Notes under the pieces: generated by a model | What the model was told of the DNA's origin: nothing | Seen by the model: the letters and a program-made list of their open reading frames with translations, nothing else | Database searches by the model: none | Program-made: the position numbers and the translations under genes | Assembly (NCBI GenBank): GCA_963682055.1 | Contig: OY821747.1 | Span: 13,876,258-13,940,257 of the forward strand | Origin: Primula veris | Lineage: Eukaryota > Streptophyta > Magnoliopsida > Ericales > Primulaceae | Direction of reading: 5' to 3' | DNA: 64,000 bases | Shown: positions 46,594 to 57,534 of the stretch, piece after piece | How the letters are laid out: each line of letters opens with the position of its first letter | How positions within the stretch are numbered: the stretch's first letter is position 1

Positions 46594-47351
46594 TGTTAGA
46601 ACTCCACACTAAATGCAATATATGCGGTATGATCTGGCAATTAACCTAGAAATAAATGCGCAATTACTCACCCTAGCAAGTGGAGCAGATAGGGTTGTGA
46701 CCCGCTCCCCATCGAGGGGTTGACAAACGAGATAATCTCCAAAAGATACTGATAAGATTAAGTCATTAATTTAGCATTACTCAAATGAAATAAGACACCA
46801 AATCTACCGGGACATATCTCATGAAGATAGGATCAAGTCTAAAAGATACGTTTCTTATGCATAAAGGAATGTGCATCGAACCAACAAGGTTAAGTAATAG
46901 GCGGGGAGCCCATGTCATGGTCTTCTCACCAAATGATATTCGCCTATCCGAATGAGCAAGGATACAAGAAGGGATAAGCGAACGCCTCAGAGGCATTCGC
47001 GAAGGAGACACGAACTAAGAAAGAGCTCAACTCAATGACGAGTAGCAAATCTATTAGCCCATCGGGCTTATCAAGTCGGTGGAAAAGATACAGGAGATAT
47101 AGTTGAATATATCTCAGCATGGGTCTAGTGATACACGAACATATATAGAAGATATAATTGGCAATATATTACCAATCATGAAAGATACGCACTAAATCTC
47201 CTCCTCCACCTATATAAGGATCTCGTTATCATGAAAAGAGAGAATCTGAACAATACAAACTCAGACATACACTTAATTATTGGGTATTATTAAACGCTAC
47301 TTACATTCGATTCACATTTATTTATTTTATATCAAAACATATAGGTTAACA
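46594..47351 (+). mobile_element. LTR-like sequence, probable gypsy solo LTR
   Basis: It begins TGTTAGAACTCC, has a core-promoter-like ACCTATATAAGGATCTCG near 47210, an A-rich leader, and ends GGTTAACA. Flanking pentamers TTTAG and TTTGT match at only 3 of 5 bases, so the ends are provisional. No internal domain is adjacent. Confidence 0.4.
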
Positions 47352-47688
47352 TTTGTGCGCAGGTCACGCAACGTTAGAAAGACCCTAGAAAGGAATTTTC
47401 CTATTGGCTCTTAGCCGGTAAGTGAATCTCACATGACCTAATTTTTAAGGTCCATCATGTATCTATAGAATTTTTTCGAATTGTCAAAATAATTTTACAG
47501 TATTGAAATAATTTAACAATTTTTTTCTTCTAATTTGACAGTATTAGACCAAATTGAAATAAAGATTCAGCCATATGTATCTGACAATATGGGAGTGATG
47601 ATTTGGCCGTATTTATGAATTATGCGATAATATTCACAGTATCGGTGAGGAATTGGATAACTTTTAGGCTGTTTTTTGGGTTTATATG

Positions 47689-47691
<3 letters not shown>

Positions 47692-47739
<48 letters not shown>
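47692..47739. repeat. (TA)n microsatellite
   Basis: About 24 uninterrupted TA dinucleotides. Shorter TA runs also occur near 54906-54925, 61126-61141 and 61274-61294. Confidence 0.97.
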
Positions 47740-47744
<5 letters not shown>

Positions 47745-47759
47745 TAGTAAAATCCACAC

Positions 47760-48290
47760 ACGCGATGCATGTGTAATTAGTTACTCTGATGTAAAATAAA
47801 AACCTTCAAATTAAAATAATTCTTATCAACACACGAAATCAAAAAATAAATATGTGTAGAATAATTCAACTTTTATAAATTTAGTACGCGACGAAGAGAT
47901 AATTAGAATAAGCGTATTAAGATTGAATGAAAAGTTTAAAATCATAGGCGTTTTTTATGCATTTTTTAGTGATAATCGTAAAAATTCGAATTTGATAGTA
48001 TTTAACCGTGTATTTAATTTGACGTCATCTTGAATAATTTGACAGTACTTGACCTAATTGGAAGAAGTATACTGAGACCTTTATTTTTACTTGAATAAGA
48101 TGGCCATGTACCTAACTGCAATTCCCCCTATTTAAACACAAAAAATGGTATTTTATTATATGTAAAGCGGTTATTTATTTAAGTTAAATTAATTTCGGGT
48201 TTATTAAACATAACTAGAAGAAAAACAAAACAAAACATAAAAACAGCGTCTTGAATACAACTAATTGGGATCAGTATCCTCTCATGCGGA
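47760..48290. other. Non-coding AT-rich spacer
   Basis: No gene or repeat that I can identify before the TRIM begins. Confidence 0.4.
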
Positions 48291-48292
48291 TT

Positions 48293-48831
48293 TGTAACGA
48301 TTCGTTCCTCCGACCAAACCGCCACTATCTGCTTCTTATCATTAATACTGTCCGCTTTGTCCCAATTTCGTTATCGCTTATTGGGCCGCACGAATTTAAA
48401 ATGTCTTGATAATAATAAGGAGGATACCATATATTTACTACATATCTAAACGATATGCGATAACTCACTTCTGTTTACCACGGTATTTTCCTATGAAAAT
48501 CCTGCTTTTTACACTCTTCCCCCTTCAGGCATAACGTTCTCGTCGGGCATGCCGTCATTCCGGAGTTGTTAGTGCCCACATCGGCTAGATAGCGGCTTTG
48601 ATACCAATTGTAACGATCCGGTCATCTGACCAGACCGCCACCATCTGTTTCTTACTACCAATATTTTCCGCTTTGTCCCAATTTCGTCCTTGATTCTTGG
48701 GCCGCACGGCTTTAAAAGGCATTGATGATAAGAAGATACTACCTTATATATCATATAGATACTATATATATAGGCGATGTGTGATAACTCACTTCACAAC
48801 GGTATATTCTTATGAAAATCGTGTTTCTTAC
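48293..48831 (-). mobile_element. TRIM element, minus orientation
   Basis: LTRs of about 221 bp (48293-48513) and 223 bp (48609-48831) surround a 95-bp interior. On the element strand the interior starts with a primer-binding site GGTATCAAAGCC (near 48595-48606) and ends with the purine tract GAAGGGGGAAGAG before the second LTR. The LTRs start TGTAA and end GTTACA. It is homologous to the element at 10949-11490 in the other orientation. No clear target duplication was found. Confidence 0.78.
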
Positions 48832-48839
48832 CTTTGTAA

Positions 48840-49480
48840 TCCAGAGCAAAACCCTTCTCATAGAGATAAGTTAAAAGTATAACAGAAAAAAAAACTACCT
48901 TAAATTGATTCCATTATTTTACTTTATTTAAAATTATTATATTCAATTAAATACCCATGTTTATATAGTTTAAAATATAGAAAAAAAAATTTAAAGGAAA
49001 AATCGAACTTTTTTTGAAATTTGTTGTCTAATTTGTTTAATTTTATATTATTCGATTGATTAATTAATTAACTGAAAAATGTGAATATTTCCATTGAAAT
49101 CTCATTGCAGAAATTTAAAAATATAATAAAAAGTAATCCCGGGCTTGTTTAATCACTTATTATTTATTATTAGTTTATTAATTGTTTATAAGTATTAAAT
49201 TAAAAAAAAATTATGGATAAATATATTTTTGTGATTTAAATAATGAGGTTGTTACCTTTACAAAAAAAAACAATTAATTAATTATTAATTAGATTATTAT
49301 TTTTTTTTGATATTTTAAAAGATTGAAATCCCTTATTTAAAAAAAAATGAGAAATAAATTTGAAAATTTATTTTAATTGATTAATGTTGTATTGATTATT
49401 CAAAAATATTTAGGGGAAATTCCGAAAAAAATTCGAGTAACAAATAATATTCCCAAAAAATGATACTTCAAACTTCTTTT
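48840..49480. other. Non-coding AT-rich spacer
   Basis: Very AT-rich with long A and T runs. No gene is visible. Confidence 0.4.
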
Positions 49481-49489
49481 TTTCTTGAA

Positions 49490-49860
49490 AAAGTGTTATG
49501 TTCTTTAATTGTGTATGCAGTTCATGATTATGTATGCAGATCACGATTGTATATGCATTTTCCATGATCGTGTATGCAATTTGTCGAATCTCCGACAATC
49601 TAATCAGAGCTCCGGGGACCTTCGTCGATGACCAAATACAAGAAATAGTATGCATTTAAAAAGGGAATGAATTTTTCACAGTTGTGTATTAATTTTACGA
49701 ATGTGTATGCACTTCAGCGGAGTTCCAGAGATCTCGTCGGAGTTAAAACAGACCACCACATCCGCCGTCAACTCATGAGCAAGTCATGGGTGGGGGTAGG
49801 AAGGCAAACTCTAACGTGGTTTAAAATTGCTTTCCACGAATGTGTCTACATTTTATAATT
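49490..49860. repeat. TGTATGCA-type short repeats
   Basis: Four head-to-tail units of about 20-24 bp with core GTGTATGCA followed by a CATGATT or CACGATT word occur at about 49505-49585. Further single copies lie near 49650, 49685 and 49705. The ends of the unit carrying them are not defined; it may be part of an old non-autonomous DNA element. Confidence 0.5.
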
Positions 49861-50360
49861 ATGTATATGTCGGAGCTTCGACAGAACACCACCGCCGCTT
49901 ATCTTTTGGTAAGTGGTGGGTGAGGTAGGAAAAAATTATATAATGTGATTTTAAATTGATTTGGGAGAGAGAATTGTTTAGATAAATAGAGAGAAATTAA
50001 CTTTTTTTTGGAAGAAAGAGGTTTGAGTGTATATTTTTAAAAATCGATTTCGGGTGGTCCTCTTGACGCTCTCAAAAGAAGATTAAACAATTAGTGATAG
50101 TAATATTGCGGATTTAGACCCGACCCGTTACAGATTGGATAAAAGTGTAAATTAATTCTGATCGGATCAGGTCGGATAAGGTATAATTCGTATTTTTATA
50201 CGATTTACCCGACCTATATAGCAAATACCCAAATAATCTCTATCTCACTCCCGTATACAAATACACCAAATACTCATATCCCTGTGGGCCTCTCTCTCAC
50301 TCATAGCTCACAGGTTGTATGTAAATATACATATCTCTATCTATCGAGTCTGTCTTTTTT

Positions 50361-51270
50361 GAGGACGAAAATAACTCAGTTATGGATCTATACCGGACAT
50401 GTTAGGTCCGGCATATATGGGACACGATAAAAGATATACCGGACATGTCCAGTCCGGTATAATTGTCTCCTATAACCCCACAATCACATCTTACTTTTGT
50501 CCTTTTCTATTAATTTCTTCTAACTTTACCTAACACACGTCCCACTACTTATTCTTTTCTATAACTTTCCTTCTTTTACCCCACGCCCGTGATCAATAAT
50601 TTTTTTGTCTGTTTACTCTTCTAATTCATTATTCCGAAAATTTTGAATTCCTTCTCAAAATAAATAACCGTAACACTAATTCATTCCACTTCATTCCACT
50701 ACAAAATAAATAACCCTAACCCCAATACATCTCATTTCATTACACTTCATTGATGTACAAAATAAATAATTCTAACTACTATATCAACATTACCACTTAA
50801 TATATTCCTCTACTTTTTTCCCACTCAAACTAAACCCAAAATTAAAATCTTTCATAATCATAATATTCTATCAAGTGAACACTTTCAAGTAATTTCTATT
50901 TTGTACTTTTTTATTTATTAATTTTGTTATTTCCGAGTAAATGATTAAATTAATATTTCTTAGCTTGTTTTAATTTTTGTTAATGTTACTTCAAAAACGT
51001 TATTAAGTTGTAAAATCAAATTTAGTTTATTTAGTGTTTTTGATATATTTTTGTAAATTTCCAACATTGAAGGGATTTTATTAGTGTCTACTTTAAAAAA
51101 GTTATTAAGTTGTAAAAGTAAATTTACTATATTTAGTATTTTTGTTATATTTTTATTATATTTCCAAGGTTGAAAGGCTTTTATTAGTGTCTACTTTTTA
51201 TTAGCTTGTTTTAATTTTTGTTAATATCTACTTCAAAAACATTATTAAGTTGTATATAAGTACATGAACG
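50361..51270 (+). repeat. Left inverted arm of the PMD element
   Basis: It is about 0.9 kb and matches the right arm in reverse complement. Internally it has repeated blocks around ACTTCAAAAACGTTATTAAGTTGTA (near 50990, 51100 and 51230), which are also repeated in the right arm. Confidence 0.8.
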
Positions 51271-51539
51271 TAATAATTTGTTTATAACAACCTTATCAAT
51301 GGAAAATGACTAAATGGTTTTGTATATACTAATTTTTTTGTTACTAATTTTATTCATATGCCTCAATTTTTTCTCACTATGGTGACATATAAAAATACTA
51401 AAGGTAATAGAATATTAATATTACAACTCATGTGCCTCACTAATTTACTAATGTAGTCCTCCTTCTTAATTACTAGTCACTAACTTTTGTTATGTAAATT
51501 ACTAAGAAAAGTGTTTATCTTTACCAGCACTGCCATCCT

Positions 51540-51955
51540 TCCGGCAATTGGATGCGTTTCGTCGGAAGACGCTTGAGACACAGACTTGCATATCCATCGT
51601 CTGGTTACGGTATGATACCATCTCATGTAGTAATGACTTGTCCCCTGAATATCATAATGAAAGTCACCATCTTGTACATGCTCGGTCCTTGCATCCCAAG
51701 TCGCAATTTGTTTCGCAAGTGTTGAAGCCAGTTGTGCGGTATACGACCCTTACGACCTATTGCACGTACCTCAGGAGGTTTAATAGCAGCAGGAAGTATC
51801 ATCTGTCTTAAACCGAATTGTTTCATGACCCTATCTGGAGGGTGAAACTCCACAATAATTGTACATATAAGAGGGACTCGGGCTAACCATATAGCGTGAC
51901 CTGCCTTCGAACATTTAGGCAAATACACTAGGTTTGGATACGGCTCCCATATTAT
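51540..51955 (-). CDS. Third exon-like block of the plant mobile domain gene
   Basis: After an acceptor-like TTACTTACAG the reading is IWEPYPNLVYLPKCSKAGHA, then WLARVPLICTIIVEFHPPDR and VMKQFGLRQ. The last motif (x-F-H-x-P-D-R-V-x-R-Q-F-G-x-R-Q) is characteristic of the C-terminal part of plant mobile domain (aminotransferase-like) proteins. The open frame ends at 51623. The exact 3' end is unclear. Confidence 0.65.
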
Positions 51956-52049
51956 CTGTAAGTAAACAAAAAAATATTGGTAATTATATTACATATCGTT
52001 AAATCAAGTGGATGAATGAACAAATAATGAAAGTATATTTATATCTGCA

Positions 52050-52138
52050 TATAACTCAGCTGCTCGAACTGGTCACGAAACACACAGACACTGTGAGACG
52101 GATTGCCCATTTGGTATGTTAAGTGGCATACAACAAAC
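52050..52138 (-). CDS. Second exon-like block of the plant mobile domain gene
   Basis: After the acceptor GATTTACAG the reading is FVVCHLTYQMGNPSHSVCVF followed by RDQFEQLSYMQ. It lies in the right order between the large first exon and the block with the VMKQFGLRQ motif. I could not find an unambiguous GT donor keeping the downstream frame, so the gene may be damaged here or the intron may be unusual. Confidence 0.5.
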
Positions 52139-52288
52139 CTGTAAATCATTTATACCAACAATTTTACTCAAAATAAGTACAATTTAAGCACATATATGAT
52201 TATATTCACCTGTAAATCATTTAAACCAACATATAGCACATTATAAATTATAAAAATAACTACAATTTACGCATATATATGATTTAAT

Positions 52289-53194
52289 TTACATGTGACC
52301 ATAAGGATGAGGTGGAAACCCGTCAGGTGGCGTATCATTGTTAGCCAAATCGTCTACGTAATAGGGGCGCATGAATGTGAACCTACTCCATGCCCAATAT
52401 TGTAACAACTGCAAAGCGCAATTCACTGCCTTAGTTTCTTTTCCATTTTCATCGATAGTAGATGCCTTGTATAGGGACCTATACAAATATGCTAAGATAG
52501 CCGAACCCCAACTATATTGTCCGCATATCTCCAAATCTTGCATGAATAATAAGTAACGTGGATGTACACCACACTCCTGGCTATCTTGTAGATACACACT
52601 ACTCATAATCAATAACATGCATGCCCGAGTAACGCGAATAACGTCATCCATCGTTGAAAGATTATTCAGCGAGTTGAATTTTTTTTTTAACCATTTAAAG
52701 CTAATCAAGCCATCCCCAGTAAAAGTTATTGAGGTAGTTGGCCCTAGCAAATTATTAACCAAAACAATTCGTGTATTTTGTGTAAACCCGCTCTCATCAT
52801 AAATAAGAGCTTTTCCATCCACTTTCACTCCCGCTAAAACCTCAATATCTTGAAGAGTCATTGTTAACTCGCCACACGAAAAATGAAATGTGCTATTTTT
52901 AGGTCTCCAACGCTCGACTAACGCAGTTATTAGATGATTATCTACTTTTTTATACCCCAAAATATATAACCCATAAAAGCCAACCACATTCAACATATAT
53001 AAGACCCTATAATCTATAGTGTCAAGGATATTGTGATAATTATGAATGTCTTTTATTTTTTCCGATAACGGTGTGTCCCAAAAATTTTCCGATATATGCT
53101 TTTTTTGATCATATAGAACTGTATTATCAATAGGTCTGGGAATTAAATCTATGTTTCTTGCCATGTACCTATAAAACATATTTATCGGTACCAA
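52289..53194 (-). CDS. Plant mobile domain protein (MAIN/MAIL-like), first exon, inside a transposon
   Basis: The 301-codon open frame may start at the first Met (53194) or at the second (53164, MARNIDLIPRPIDN). It matches the plant mobile domain (PF10536, often called aminotransferase-like or serine/threonine phosphatase 7 long-form homolog): HLITALVERWRP-like LITALVERWRPKNSTFHFSC near residues 87-106, GELTMTLQDIEVLAGVKVDG at about 107-126, and LQLLQYWAWSRF near 268-279. The frame reaches a stop just past a donor-like CACATGTAAAT, and two further blocks follow downstream. Related host proteins MAIN and MAIL1 act in nuclear silencing of transposons and in genome stability. Here the gene is enclosed by long inverted repeats, so it is more likely a transposon passenger or component than a standard host gene. 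Expression is not established. Confidence 0.85.
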   Translation of the reverse strand: MVPINMFYRYMARNIDLIPRPIDNTVLYDQKKHISENFWDTPLSEKIKDIHNYHNILDTIDYRVLYMLNVVGFYGLYILGYKKVDNHLITALVERWRPKNSTFHFSCGELTMTLQDIEVLAGVKVDGKALIYDESGFTQNTRIVLVNNLLGPTTSITFTGDGLISFKWLKKKFNSLNNLSTMDDVIRVTRACMLLIMSSVYLQDSQECGVHPRYLLFMQDLEICGQYSWGSAILAYLYRSLYKASTIDENGKETKAVNCALQLLQYWAWSRFTFMRPYYVDDLANNDTPPDGFPPHPYGHM

Positions 53195-53389
53195 TATTTA
53201 TGAAGATGAATGAAGTTGACATATTATTCTAAATAGGTAAATAGATAAATAGGTAATTCCGGCCATGCATGTAATTATATATTTTTATTCTAAATAGTTA
53301 AATAGATCGTGATCAAAAGTGACATATTATTTGTGGTTTTGGAGGAACAATTATACCGGACTTGGCAGTTCATGTAAATATACTAATTC

Positions 53390-54876
53390 TTTTCCCATAC
53401 AACTTGATAACTTTTTTTGTAGTAAACACTAATAAAAAGTATACACTAATAAAAGACCTTCAACCTTGAAAATATAATAAAAATATAACAAAAACACTAA
53501 ATATACTAAATTTACTTTTACAACTTAATAACTTTTTTAAAGTAGACACTAATAAAATCTCTTCAATATTGGAAATATACAAAAATATATTAAAAACACT
53601 AAATAAACTAAATTTGATTTTACAACTTAATAACGTATTTGAAGTAGACATTAACAAAAATTAAAACAAGATAATAAAAAGTAGACACTGTCCTTCAACC
53701 TTAGAAATATAATAAAAATATAACAAAAACACTAAATTTACTAAATTTACTTCTACAACTTAATAACTTTTTTAAAGTAGACACTAATAAAATCCCTTCA
53801 ATGTTGGAAATATACAAAAATATATTAAAAACACTAAATAAACTAAATTGATTTTACAACTTAATAACATTTTTCAAGTAACATTAACAAAAATTAAAAG
53901 AAGCTAAGAAATATTAATTTAATCATTTGCTCAGAAATAACAAAATTAATAAATAAAAAAGTGCAAAATAGAACTACTTGAAAGTGTTCACTTGATAGAA
54001 TATTATGATTATGAAATATTTTAATTTTAGGTTTAGTTTGAGTGGGAAAAAAGTAGAGGAATGTATTAAGTGATAGAGTGATACAGTAGTTAGAACTATT
54101 TATTTTGTAGATGAATGAAGTGTAATGAAATGATGGGATGAATTGGTGTTAGAATTATTTATTTTGTAGTGAAATGAAATGGAATGAATTTGTGTTAGTT
54201 GAGTCCAAATCTTATATCACATTTCTCTATCCCTTTCCGTGCCTCATTGCTTATTTTATCCAAAAAAAAATTCTAAAAAATTTGAAAAAAATTGTACAAT
54301 TACTATAATACATGTATCAATACATTCCAATAATTATTTTTAAAAGAAAATTCGCACAAAATTTATTTTGGAATAAATGTATAAATTAGTGTAAATTAAA
54401 CATTGAATATTAAAAAAAATTGTCTAAAATAATATTATGTTCAAATGTTTTAAAATTTGAATACAATATAATATAAAAGTTTATAAAATTGCGGTATAAG
54501 TTGTGAAAATTTAAAATTTGAGTGAAAATAAGGAAAGGGGCACAGAAGTGAGTAGAGAATATGGGGTAGAAGATTTGGACTCGTGTTAGGGTTATTTATT
54601 TTGAGGAGTAATTCAAAATTTTCGGAATAATAAATTAGAAAAGTAAACATACAAAAAAATTATTGGTCACGGACGTGGGGTAAAATAAGAAAAGTAATAG
54701 AAAAGAATAAGTAGTGGGGCGTGTGTTGGGTAAAGTTAGAAGAAATTAATAGAAAATGACAAAAGTAAAATGTGAATGTGGGGTTATAAAGACAATTATA
54801 CTGGGCTGGGCAGGTCCGATATATTTTTTGTCGAGTCACATATATACCGGATCCATAAATGAGTTATTTTCGTCCT
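53390..54876 (-). repeat. Right inverted arm of the PMD element
   Basis: It is about 1.5 kb including a 382-bp nested MITE. The TTTTACAACTTAATAAC block occurs several times (near 53510, 53610, 53750 and 53850), so this arm has expanded relative to the left arm. Confidence 0.8.
54201..54582. mobile_element. Nested MITE with 13-bp perfect ends and 9-bp target duplication
   Basis: Ends GAGTCCAAATCTT and AAGATTTGGACTC are perfect inverted repeats, with further similarity inward. Flanks GTGTTAGTT (54192-54200) and GTGTTAGGG (54583-54591) match at 7 of 9 bases, as for a Mutator-type insertion. The left arm of the host element lacks this sequence at the corresponding place, confirming insertion after the arms formed. 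Confidence 0.82.
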
Positions 54877-54889
54877 AAAAAAAACATAT

Positions 54890-54894
54890 CCCTA

Positions 54895-54925
<31 letters not shown>

Positions 54926-56270
54926 GAAATATCTTTCGATTTAATTTTTTCTCAATTTTTTTTCCATACGGTAATCACTATTTCATTTTTTGAATTCTAT
55001 ATATAGGAAGTTAATAATCGCTATTAAATACAATTAATTATTACCATAATTTATGTCATTTAGAATATGGAAAACAGGTAAATTTAATGGTCTTTATAAT
55101 TCTACTCATTAATTTTCGAAAATTATGGGAACAATAAATGGCACTTATTACGTTACATTTTGATTAATTTATGAAAATACCGATCTTTTGAATTCAATAA
55201 ATTTGTAACGTTCTGTAATGATAGTATCATTTTAAATTACAATATTTATTGCTTTGACAATAGTTAATTACTATAAATTTAAACACTACCATAATTATTA
55301 ATTTGCCAATGCCAATCACCATATTAATTAGTAGTAATGATTTTTTAAAGATTATAACGCATTAAGTTTTAGTAAAGTTTGTTCTCTCTTTATGTTAGTA
55401 TTGTCATATTAATTGTATTTAAACATACTTTTTAGATCTCATATAAAAATGCGGGTCGCGGGTCGGGTGGGGTCCATTCGGGTCGGGTTATGTTTTTGTG
55501 CATGTTCCATTCGGGTCGGGTTGGGTTTTGAAGAAGCCGACCCAACTTCCATCCCTGCTTACGATGCGTTGATGGAGTAGGTTAGCAACCACAATTCTCG
55601 ACAAAAAAAGACAGCAGAAATGTTGAAGTTTCGACAACTCACTGATTTAATACAAAAAGTAGTTCAATTATCATTGACTCTTACCAACTGTAGCTAAAAA
55701 TTGAAAAGAAGAGAAAGACAGATAAACAACACAACATTGCACGATGTAATTAAACCAAAAGTTGGTCATAATCTACCCTACACGTTTTTATTTAAGTATG
55801 ATCTAATGTATCGGAAAGCATGTGTTTATCGGTTTTAGTTAAAAAGATCAATTTCCACAAACTATCGTTGCTTATAATTAGCTTTATTAATTATAAGATA
55901 TATTCGGTTTTAATTGTTTGCTTATCTGATAATTGTTTGCACACAAAGACGTTTCTGCATAGCACCACCATAACTTAATGAGGATTATTTTTAAAATTGT
56001 CCGCATGCATTTTATTTTTTTTGAAATGTTTATTGAGAATAATGTACACACAAGTTTAGCAGGTTCGCTGAGTTCTTGCAAAGAAAACTTCTAAACTATT
56101 AAAACATCAACAATAGTTGTGTTAAATTTTTCTTGTTAAAAATAGTGACACATGTGTGTGTTAAATGCTAACTATATATGTTAACCTTAACAATCATATA
56201 AGTCGTACATTAGTGTATTTTTCTTAGCAACGGTATATATTAATTTATAATAAATAATTGATTTTGGATA
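54890..56270. other. Non-coding region with a MITE fragment
   Basis: At 55440-55560 there is a CGGGTCGGGT-rich fragment related to the TAGGG-type MITEs. The rest is AT-rich with no recognised gene. Confidence 0.45.
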
Positions 56271-56284
56271 CTATGCCAAATATC

Positions 56285-56600
56285 GATTTTTGAGACGGTA
56301 GTAAACCGTCTCAAAAAATGAACAAACCGTCTCGAAATGATGGGCGTAACAAAAGGTCTGCAACCCTCTCAAAAGATAAGTTGAGACGATAGTGAAACCG
56401 TCTCAAATGTGTCTTTTAAAACGGTTTTACAACTGTCTCGAAAAGGTTGAGGCTGTAGTGTTGGAACCGTCTCAAATGCATATTTAAAGACGGTTCACTA
56501 CCGTCTCAAAAAGGTTCAATGAGACATTTTATATAAAACGATAATTTTATAGCAGTTTCAAATGCGTAATTTATGACGGTTTATCACTTTCTTGAAATTA
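56285..56600. mobile_element. GAGACGGT-repeat MITE-like segment
   Basis: Many copies of TGAGACGGT and ACCGTCTCA in both orientations, spaced 20-50 bp, resemble subterminal arrays of CACTA-type elements. A related, sparser segment lies at 59650-60125. No ends were defined. Confidence 0.45.
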
Positions 56601-56835
56601 TAGTTTGTCTTTTTTACTATTTATATTTTTATGCAACATAACAAAAGAAAATATTTACATACAAACCAACCTAATAGAGTTATTCGACATAAAAGATAAA
56701 CAACGAATCAATAAAGTCAAACCCATTAAAACTAAAATCAATTTTACAATAACATAGTACAAAAGAAATCATTTAATCAATAATGTAAATTGCCTTTGTT
56801 TGACCATAAACAAACAAAAAAACGATTACACAATA

Positions 56836-57529
56836 CAGTAAAACCTCCCTGTAAAAAATACTCCATATAGGAATAACCTCACTATAGTAATAAAAAATCT
56901 CGGTCCCAACTCGGGCCAGCTCAAAATAGGAATAAACTCTCTATTGTCATATTCAGTAATTTTTTATAATCACGTTAGTTATAAACCCACCTCCTTATAG
57001 GAATAAAATACATTTAATTACAAAAATATATATATTTAGTTAAAATAAATTTATGATGATGTAAAATACTTATGTAAGGTTGCTTACGATGATGACTTAA
57101 TTTTTTATGTTGCTACCACATTTTTTAACTTGCGCGTCCGTACTACCTCGTCGACATGGATGCCATCTTGTTGAAGCCAAAACATATACAACTTGTCAAG
57201 CATTTTAAAAACTTCTTCACATGAAAACTTTTTTATTTCTATACTATCATCCTCTGAATTATCTTCTTCTGCATCTTGCCTAATTTCAGCAACGATTTTT
57301 TCATCGGTTAAAGTATTTGTTTTCTATATATATGTATTTGTTTAACTAAACTTTTGATTGATTCATTTGTTTGTTTTAACTTATAATGAAACATGTATAT
57401 GTATTTAATATTATGTAAATACATATTTTTTTTTTATTTTTTTAATATGTAAACTCTATATATGAATAACCTCGCTATAGTAATATTTTTTCGTGTTTCT
57501 CACAATATCACTGTATAGAGGTTTTACTA
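56836..57529 (-). mobile_element. pogo/Tigger (Emigrant-like) Tc1/mariner element
   Basis: Left end CAGTAAAACCTCCCTGTA and right end TATAGAGGTTTTACTA are inverted and resemble the Emigrant/Lemi1 terminus CAGTAAAACCTCTATA. The TA target duplication is at 56834-56835 and 57530-57531. Inside, on the minus strand, is a transposase C-terminal remnant (about 57130-57320). Confidence 0.82.
57130..57320 (-). pseudogene. pogo-type transposase C-terminal fragment
   Basis: An open run of about 60 codons reads TDEKIVAEIRQDAEEDNSED, then IKKFSCEEVFKMLDKLYMFW and LQQDGIHVDEVVRTRK. The acidic stretch followed by a helical A/C-E-x-x-x-x-L-x-x-L segment is the usual tail of pogo/Tigger (CENP-B-like DDE) transposases. 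No DDE core remains in the element, so it is inactive. Confidence 0.6.
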
Positions 57530-57534
57530 TATAT

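Larger units (their letters stand above)
50355..54884 (-). mobile_element. Long-TIR (MULE-like or foldback) transposon carrying a plant mobile domain gene
   Basis: Left and right ends start with the inverted motif AGGACGAAAATAACTCA and stay alignable for many hundred bases: the left arm to about 51270, the right arm to about 53390. Shared words include CCCCACAATCACATCTTACTT against its inverse and AACACACGTCCCACTACTTA against its inverse. The right arm holds an internal duplication and a nested MITE (54201-54582). Between the arms lies a PMD gene on the minus strand. No transposase is recognisable, so the element looks non-autonomous. Flanks are low-complexity (CATATCTCTATC left, CATATCCCTATC right), so the target duplication is unresolved. 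Confidence 0.72.

Noticed and set aside
48293..48831. Cassandra element with 5S rRNA-derived promoter
   Set aside because: The TRIM layout and primer site fit, but I could not find a 5S-like internal promoter in the LTRs, so only the general TRIM call is made.
50355..54884. CRISPR, phage or bacterial mobile element explanation for the long inverted repeats
   Set aside because: The surroundings are plant nuclear DNA with introns and plant transposon families, and the enclosed protein is a plant-specific domain.
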